Shown in pieces: positions 28,229 through 32,907 of a DNA stretch of 32,907 nucleotides; position 1 is the stretch's first letter, and each line of letters begins with the position of its first letter. Below the pieces are notes generated by a model, which was given only the letters and a program-made list of their open reading frames with translations, searched no databases and had not been told where the DNA came from. Origin of the DNA: Streptosporangiales bacterium (GTDB lineage Bacteria; Actinomycetota; Actinomycetes; Streptosporangiales; Streptosporangiaceae); contig WRBL01000030.1 in the NCBI GenBank assembly GCA_009784565.1, positions 1 through 32,907 of the forward strand. Direction: 5' to 3'. Made by a program: the position numbers and the translations under genes.

Positions 28229-28270
28229 TTGACAGTTGACGGAGGCAATTATTATCTTGCCTGAGTCAAC
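28229..28270 (+). promoter_or_regulatory. Promoter (TTGACA) overlapped by a 12/14-bp inverted repeat, candidate MarR-type operator
   Basis: TTGACA 28229-28234, TTATCT 28252-28257 (17-nt spacer); inverted repeat gttgacggaggcaa (28235-28248) / ttgcctgagtcaac (28257-28270). Confidence 0.65.
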
Positions 28271-28299
28271 TAAACCCTTCATCCGGCCCGGAGGAAACC

Positions 28300-29214
28300 A
28301 TGGACGAGGTCGCGGCGGTACGGGCGTTCAACCGCTTGTACACGAACGTCATCGGCGCGGTGCAGGGCATGTACCTGGACACGCCGTACTCGCTGACCGA
28401 GGCCCGGCTGCTGTTCGAGCTGGCGCAGCGCGAGGTCACGGCGGTGGCGGAGCTGCGGCGCGCGCTGGACATCGACCCGGGCTACCTCAGCCGGGTCCTG
28501 TCCCGTTTCGAGGCCGACGGGCTGATCACCCGGACCCGGGCCGGCGGCGACGCCCGGCGCCAGGACATCGTCCTCACGCCCGGCGGGCGGGCGGCGGCCG
28601 CGGACCTGGACGCCCGCTCCGCCCGCCAGATCGGCTCGCTCCTCGACGGCGTCGACCGGATCCGGCTGCTGGACGCGATGCGGGACATCTCCTCCCAGCT
28701 CGGAGCGGCCGCGCCGGCCGGTTCCCGCGCGGTCGTGCTGCGGGAGCCCCGGCCCGGGGACCTCGGCTGGGTGGTCCACCGGCACGGCGCGGTGTACGCG
28801 TCCGAGTTCGGGTGGGACGCGGACTTCGAGATGTGGGTCGCCCGCATCGCCGCCGACTACCTCGCCGACCGGGGCAACCCGCGGGCCGCCGGGTGGATCG
28901 CGGACGTGGACGGCTCCCCGGCCGGATCGATCCTCTGCGTTCCCGACGCCGGCGACCCCGGGACGACGGCGCGGCTGCGGGTGCTGCTGGTGGAACGCTG
29001 GGCCCGGGGCCTGGGGATCGGCGGCCGCCTCGTGGACGAGGTCCTGCGGTTCGCCCGACACGCCGGCTACGCGCGGGTCGCCCTTTCCACTTACGATGCC
29101 CTGGGCAGCGCCCGCCGCATTTACCAGGCCGCGGGATTTTCCCTGGTCAGCTCCGAGCCGGAGCGCGTCTTCGGCCAGGATCTCACCGCCCAGGAGTGGT
29201 CCCTGCGACTGTGA
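28300..29214 (+). CDS. MarR-type winged-helix/GNAT acetyltransferase fusion
   Basis: N-terminal VRAFNRLYTNVIGAVQGMYLDTPYSLTEARLLFELAQREVTAVAELRRALDIDPGYLSRVLSRFEADGLI; C-terminal LLVERWARGLGIGGRLVDEVLRFARHAGYARVALSTYDALGSARRIYQAAGFSLV. Confidence 0.92.
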   Translation: MDEVAAVRAFNRLYTNVIGAVQGMYLDTPYSLTEARLLFELAQREVTAVAELRRALDIDPGYLSRVLSRFEADGLITRTRAGGDARRQDIVLTPGGRAAAADLDARSARQIGSLLDGVDRIRLLDAMRDISSQLGAAAPAGSRAVVLREPRPGDLGWVVHRHGAVYASEFGWDADFEMWVARIAADYLADRGNPRAAGWIADVDGSPAGSILCVPDAGDPGTTARLRVLLVERWARGLGIGGRLVDEVLRFARHAGYARVALSTYDALGSARRIYQAAGFSLVSSEPERVFGQDLTAQEWSLRL

Positions 29215-29326
29215 CGGCTTTCGATGCGGCCGAAAATCCTTTAACCTGTCCTCTTACACTCGCGTTTGATTTTCGCTGAAATCCGCGCAAACAGGGTCGG
29301 CGCCTATTTCCAGTGGCGAGTTCGTC

Positions 29327-29372
29327 AAGTGACGTGTGCCCACGTCGGGAAGTGACGCGTGCTCACGTCTGG
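29327..29372. repeat. Two tandem 23-bp repeats, each holding an interrupted palindrome; candidate operator pair
   Basis: aagtgacgtgtgcccacgtcggg (29327-29349) and aagtgacgcgtgctcacgtctgg (29350-29372), 20/23 identical; gacgtg-N4-cacgtc perfect in copy 1. Confidence 0.7.
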
Positions 29373-29392
29373 CATATCAGGATTGGTGACCC

Positions 29393-30286
29393 ATGCCCTC
29401 CCAGCGCCGCCGGGCCACACTCGCGGGCGTTGACCAGCTGCGACCCGGCGACCAGGCATTCACGACCTTCGCCGACGATGCCGAACGATTGACCGTCCTC
29501 GGCCTGTTCACGCGCCTCGGGCTGGCCCGGGGCGAAAAGGTCATCCTGAGCCTCGACACCAGCCGTCCCCCGGACGAGGTGGCGGCGGAGATCGCCGGCG
29601 GCGCCGACGCCGCCCGCGACGCCCTCGGCCGCGGCCAGCTGGTCCTGTCCAAGGTTCCCCCGTTCCTCGACGACCCGCCCCGGGCCGGATCCGGGGAGAT
29701 CGCCGACCGGGCCCGGGCCTGGCTGGAGGACGCCGCCGCCGAGGGGTTCAGCGGGATCCGGGCCGGCTGCGACCTGTCGGGAGCCCTGGACTCCCGCGGC
29801 GGCATGCGCCGCCTGGTGGAGCTCGAGCGGGCCACCCACCGGGAGCTGATGGCCGCGGACACCTGGTCCCGCTTCACGGTGCTGTGCCAGTGGGACGAGC
29901 GCCTGCTCGTCACCGAAGCCGACCTCGACGAGGTCCGGTGGGTCCACCCGGTCACCGTCCTGCCCGCCCCGCCCGAACTCCGCGTCACCCGCACGCCGAA
30001 CGGGATCCTGCTCACCGGTGACTCCGACCTGGCCTGCCGGGAGGAGTTCGCCGCCGCGCTGCGGACGCTGGAGGACATCCGGCCGCCCGAGGGCCCGCTC
30101 GTCCTGGATCTGTCCAAGATGTCGTTCCTGGACGCGCACAGCGTCGGGGCGGTCCTGCGGCTGGCCGCCCGGCTGCCCCCGCCGCGCCGGATCGAGGTCC
30201 GGTGCCGGGAGCACCACCGCCGCATGCTGAACGTCCTGGGCGCCCACACCGTCTCCCAGCTGACCATCATCACCCGCGGACGCTGA
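29393..30286 (+). CDS. MEDS-domain/STAS-domain regulatory protein
   Basis: GDQAFTTFADDAERLTVLGLFTRLGLARGEKVILSLD... (MEDS-like) with C-terminal GPLVLDLSKMSFLDAHSVGAVLRLAARLPPPRRIEVRC (STAS-like). Confidence 0.8.
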   Translation: MPSQRRRATLAGVDQLRPGDQAFTTFADDAERLTVLGLFTRLGLARGEKVILSLDTSRPPDEVAAEIAGGADAARDALGRGQLVLSKVPPFLDDPPRAGSGEIADRARAWLEDAAAEGFSGIRAGCDLSGALDSRGGMRRLVELERATHRELMAADTWSRFTVLCQWDERLLVTEADLDEVRWVHPVTVLPAPPELRVTRTPNGILLTGDSDLACREEFAAALRTLEDIRPPEGPLVLDLSKMSFLDAHSVGAVLRLAARLPPPRRIEVRCREHHRRMLNVLGAHTVSQLTIITRGR

Positions 30287-30328
30287 TCACGGGCTTGACC
30301 CGCCTGTGAACAGGGGATTCATACTCGT

Positions 30329-31039
30329 GTGACAGGGGTTGCCGTCCGGGACGCCGAGGCGCTGGTGTTCGCCGCCGACATGTACGGCGTGCAGATGGAC
30401 CAGCTGGCCTCGCTGCTCGGGGACTCGCCGGGGACCGCGCGGGCCGCGGCGGCCCGGTGGAAGGAACTCGGCTACGCGGAGACGGCCCGGCTCGGCCCCG
30501 GCCCGTCCTGGCTGTGGGTGACCCGGGCGGGCCTGGCGGCCTGCGGGCTCCGGTACCCGGCGGCCCGGCCCGGGCTGTCGCGGCTGGCCCACACCCGCGC
30601 GGTCACCGCGGTCCGGCTGGCGCTGTCGGCGACCGGCGCGTGGGACGGGTCCGGGGCCTTCTGGCGCGGGGAGCGGCGGATCCGGTCGCGGCACGGCGTC
30701 GGCGTGCGCCAGCACCTGCCCGACGGCGAGGTCCACTGGCCGTCGGGCTGCGGACTGGCCTGGGAAGGCGAATGCTGGGCCGTCGAGGCCGAACTGACCG
30801 CGAAGACCGTCGCCCGCACCACCGCCATCATGCGCGAGATCCTGGCCCGGACCGGCGACTACGGCGCCCCCGCCGCCGACGCGTCCGTCCCCGGGCGCCC
30901 GGCCCGGCACACCAGGGCCCTCTACGTCTGCTCCCCCGCCGCCCGGCCCACGGTGCTGCGCGCCCGGGCCTCGCTCGGCCCGGGCCTGGCCGGCCGGGTC
31001 GAGGTCCGCGGCCTCCCCTCCGGGGCGCTGCTGACGTGA
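30329..31039 (+). CDS. Winged-helix protein resembling the replication-relaxation family
   Basis: GTG start; AADMYGVQMDQLASLLGDSPGTARAAAARWKELGYAETARLGPGPSWLWVTRAGLAACGLRYPAARPGLSRLAHTRAVTAVRLAL...WAVEAELTAKTVART; followed by a conjugation-type ATPase. Confidence 0.65.
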   Translation: MTGVAVRDAEALVFAADMYGVQMDQLASLLGDSPGTARAAAARWKELGYAETARLGPGPSWLWVTRAGLAACGLRYPAARPGLSRLAHTRAVTAVRLALSATGAWDGSGAFWRGERRIRSRHGVGVRQHLPDGEVHWPSGCGLAWEGECWAVEAELTAKTVARTTAIMREILARTGDYGAPAADASVPGRPARHTRALYVCSPAARPTVLRARASLGPGLAGRVEVRGLPSGALLT

Positions 31040-32868
31040 GCGGCCGTCCACGTCACCCGGTGCGGCGCGGGGCCTGGCGGGCGCTGCGGTACCTGCTGGC
31101 CGTCGCGGCCGCCGTCGCGCTCGCCCCGGTGACGCTGGTGGCGGCCGGAACGTACCTGTTCGGCTGGTGGCGGGGGCGGCCGCCCCGGCATCTCGTCGCG
31201 GGCGCCGCCTGGTGCGTTCCGATGGTCGCCGCGTGGCTGCTCGCCGTCGCGCTGTGGCCGGGGGCGCCGGGCGCCTGGTGGTTCCGCCTGCTCTCCGCCC
31301 CGCAGGCCTCGTGGCTGTCGATGTGGCGCCTCGGCGCTCACGGGCGGGCGGGCGCGGCGGCGGTCGCGGTCGCCGCGCCGGCGATCCCGCTGGGCCTCCT
31401 GGCCGGGGCGCTGGCCTGGAAGATCCGGCTCTTCCGCATGGAGACCGGCAGCGGCGGCCGCTCGCCCGCGGCCAGCGTCCGGTTCGACGCCGGCCTCTGG
31501 CGGCGGCAGGTCCGCTCGGCCAGGGCGGTCGCCGCCGTCCCCGGCGCGCTCCCCCTGATGTCGCCGAACGGATCGCTGGTCGCCGGCGCCGCTATCCGCT
31601 CCGTCCGCCATCGCGGGGGCCGCGCCGCGGCCATCCCGTACGACCGGATGCGTTCCCACCAGGTGGTGATCGGGTCGACCGGCACGGGAAAGACCACTCT
31701 GCTGCTGCGCCTGTGGGCCGGGTTCATGGCGGGCGGCATGCGCCGTTACGCCGTCGGGAAGGCGGCCCGTCCCCTGCTGGTGGTGCTCGACTGCAAGGGC
31801 GGCGCCAGTTCCCGGAAGGTGGCCGACCGGGCCCGGCGGGTGCTGCGCGACGCCGGTGCCGCCACGGTCGCCACCTGGCCCGACGAGAACCCGCTGAACC
31901 TGTGGGCGCTGCCGCCCGCGCAGCTCGTGACGACCCTGATGGACCTGATCGAGCACGGCACCGGCGGCGCCGCGTATTACGCGGACCTGATGGAGTCCGC
32001 CGTGTCGCGGGCGGTGGAGGGCCCGGACGGCCCGCCCGCCGGGTCGGCCGACTTCCTGAGCCGGCTGGACGGGGACGTGGCCCTGCGGTTCCAGGCGCTG
32101 TGGCGGCGGCTCGGGGCGGGACTGGACGGCGGCGGATCGTTCGGCGACGCGGACGCCTGGTACTGCGTGCTGGAAGGAACGGCCGCGCAGTCGGTGGCCG
32201 AGGCGCAGGCTCGCGCGCTCACTGACTTGCTGGCCGCCTTCGCGGTGTCGGGTTCCCGCGAGATCCTGCTGGCCGTCGACGAGTACTCGGCGGTGTCGCG
32301 GCGGCTGCCGATCTGGCGGCTGCAGGAGCGGGCCCGCTCCCTGGGGGTCGCGATCCAGGTGTCGGCCCAGTCGTGGGAGGGCCTGGCCGGCACGGAGGAC
32401 GAGCGGCAGCGGGTCGCCGGGACCGCCGAGGGCGGGATCTGGCTGCTGCGGGTGCCCCGCCCGGAGCCGGTGGCCGCCCTCGCGGGGAACCTGCGGGTGG
32501 TGGACACGTCCCGTTTTCTGTCCGACGCCGGGTCGTGGGAGTCCGCCGGGTCATCCCGGGTCCAGCCGGTCCCGGTCGTCGACGGGGACATCATCCGGCA
32601 ACTGGACATCGGCCAGGCCGGCTACCTCTACCGGGGCGGCGTCACCTACGTGCAGGTCAAGCGGATCATCGGACGGCAGGCGGCGCTCGGTTCCGGGCCG
32701 TCTCCTTCCGCTCCGTCTTCTTCCGGGCCGGCCGCGGCCCCGGCCGCGTCCGCGGTTCCCGCCCAGCGACCGGCGGAGCCGTCGTCCTCAGCGGAGCGGT
32801 CGTCCTCAGCGGAGCTGCCGGACGTATCAGAGGTGCTGGACGAGGCGTTCGGAGCGCTGGATGAGTAG
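31036..32868 (+). CDS. Membrane-anchored P-loop ATPase, FtsK/TraD/VirD4-like
   Basis: N-terminal TM segments; VVIGSTGTGKTTLLLRLWAGF (Walker A), LLVVLDCKGG (Walker B), ILLAVDEYSAVSRR, VAIQVSAQSWEGL. GTG overlaps the upstream TGA. Confidence 0.85.
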   Translation: MSGRPRHPVRRGAWRALRYLLAVAAAVALAPVTLVAAGTYLFGWWRGRPPRHLVAGAAWCVPMVAAWLLAVALWPGAPGAWWFRLLSAPQASWLSMWRLGAHGRAGAAAVAVAAPAIPLGLLAGALAWKIRLFRMETGSGGRSPAASVRFDAGLWRRQVRSARAVAAVPGALPLMSPNGSLVAGAAIRSVRHRGGRAAAIPYDRMRSHQVVIGSTGTGKTTLLLRLWAGFMAGGMRRYAVGKAARPLLVVLDCKGGASSRKVADRARRVLRDAGAATVATWPDENPLNLWALPPAQLVTTLMDLIEHGTGGAAYYADLMESAVSRAVEGPDGPPAGSADFLSRLDGDVALRFQALWRRLGAGLDGGGSFGDADAWYCVLEGTAAQSVAEAQARALTDLLAAFAVSGSREILLAVDEYSAVSRRLPIWRLQERARSLGVAIQVSAQSWEGLAGTEDERQRVAGTAEGGIWLLRVPRPEPVAALAGNLRVVDTSRFLSDAGSWESAGSSRVQPVPVVDGDIIRQLDIGQAGYLYRGGVTYVQVKRIIGRQAALGSGPSPSAPSSSGPAAAPAASAVPAQRPAEPSSSAERSSSAELPDVSEVLDEAFGALDE

Positions 32869-32907
32869 CGGCGACCCGTTCGCGGTCCTGGGCCTGCCCG
32901 CCGAAGC
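32861..32907 (+). CDS. Start of a probable J-domain protein, truncated by the window
   Basis: ATG overlaps the 3' end of the ATPase gene; MSSGDPFAVLGLPAEA resembles J-domain N-termini (DPYxVLGVxxxA). Only 15 complete codons visible. Confidence 0.45.
   Translation, partial: MSSGDPFAVLGLPAE

Noticed and set aside
29231-29275. cgaaaatc...gattttcg inverted repeat after the MarR-GNAT gene
   Set aside because: Only 8-bp arms with a 29-nt spacer; too weak to call a terminator or operator.
30295-30329. TTGACC...CATACT promoter giving a leaderless start at 30329
   Set aside because: -10 match and its spacing to the GTG are poor; not supportable without TSS data.

Overview
High-GC actinobacterial chromosomal segment. 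Most of it is minus-strand genes with a few plus-strand genes. Recognisable blocks: (1) a Pup/proteasome accessory locus (pafC, pafB, DUF3866, FKBP lipoprotein, pafA). It is interleaved with four polytopic membrane genes that look like GT-C-type glycosyltransferases, three of them clear paralogues sharing an NSDxAx...LHGNLxLxGWxxxDVxFxTTExP signature. (2) Immediately upstream, an operon-like run of nucleotide-sugar dehydrogenase, GT2 glycosyltransferase and NAD-dependent epimerase, ending in the third paralogue. (3) Succinate-semialdehyde dehydrogenase, SDR, DUF3145 and apolipoprotein N-acyltransferase. (4) A CotA-like multicopper oxidase and an MFS transporter with two G4 motifs in its leader. 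(5) A HATPase-like protein and a form II cox-type molybdenum hydroxylase operon in L-S-M order. (6) A MarR-GNAT fusion with a promoter-overlapping operator and a MEDS-STAS protein preceded by tandem palindromic repeats. (7) A winged-helix, FtsK/TraD-like ATPase and J-domain gene cassette at the right edge. The strongest candidate for a little-described system is the sugar-activation/GT-C module interleaved with the Pup-ligase locus. No rRNA, tRNA, CRISPR array or transposase was recognised.
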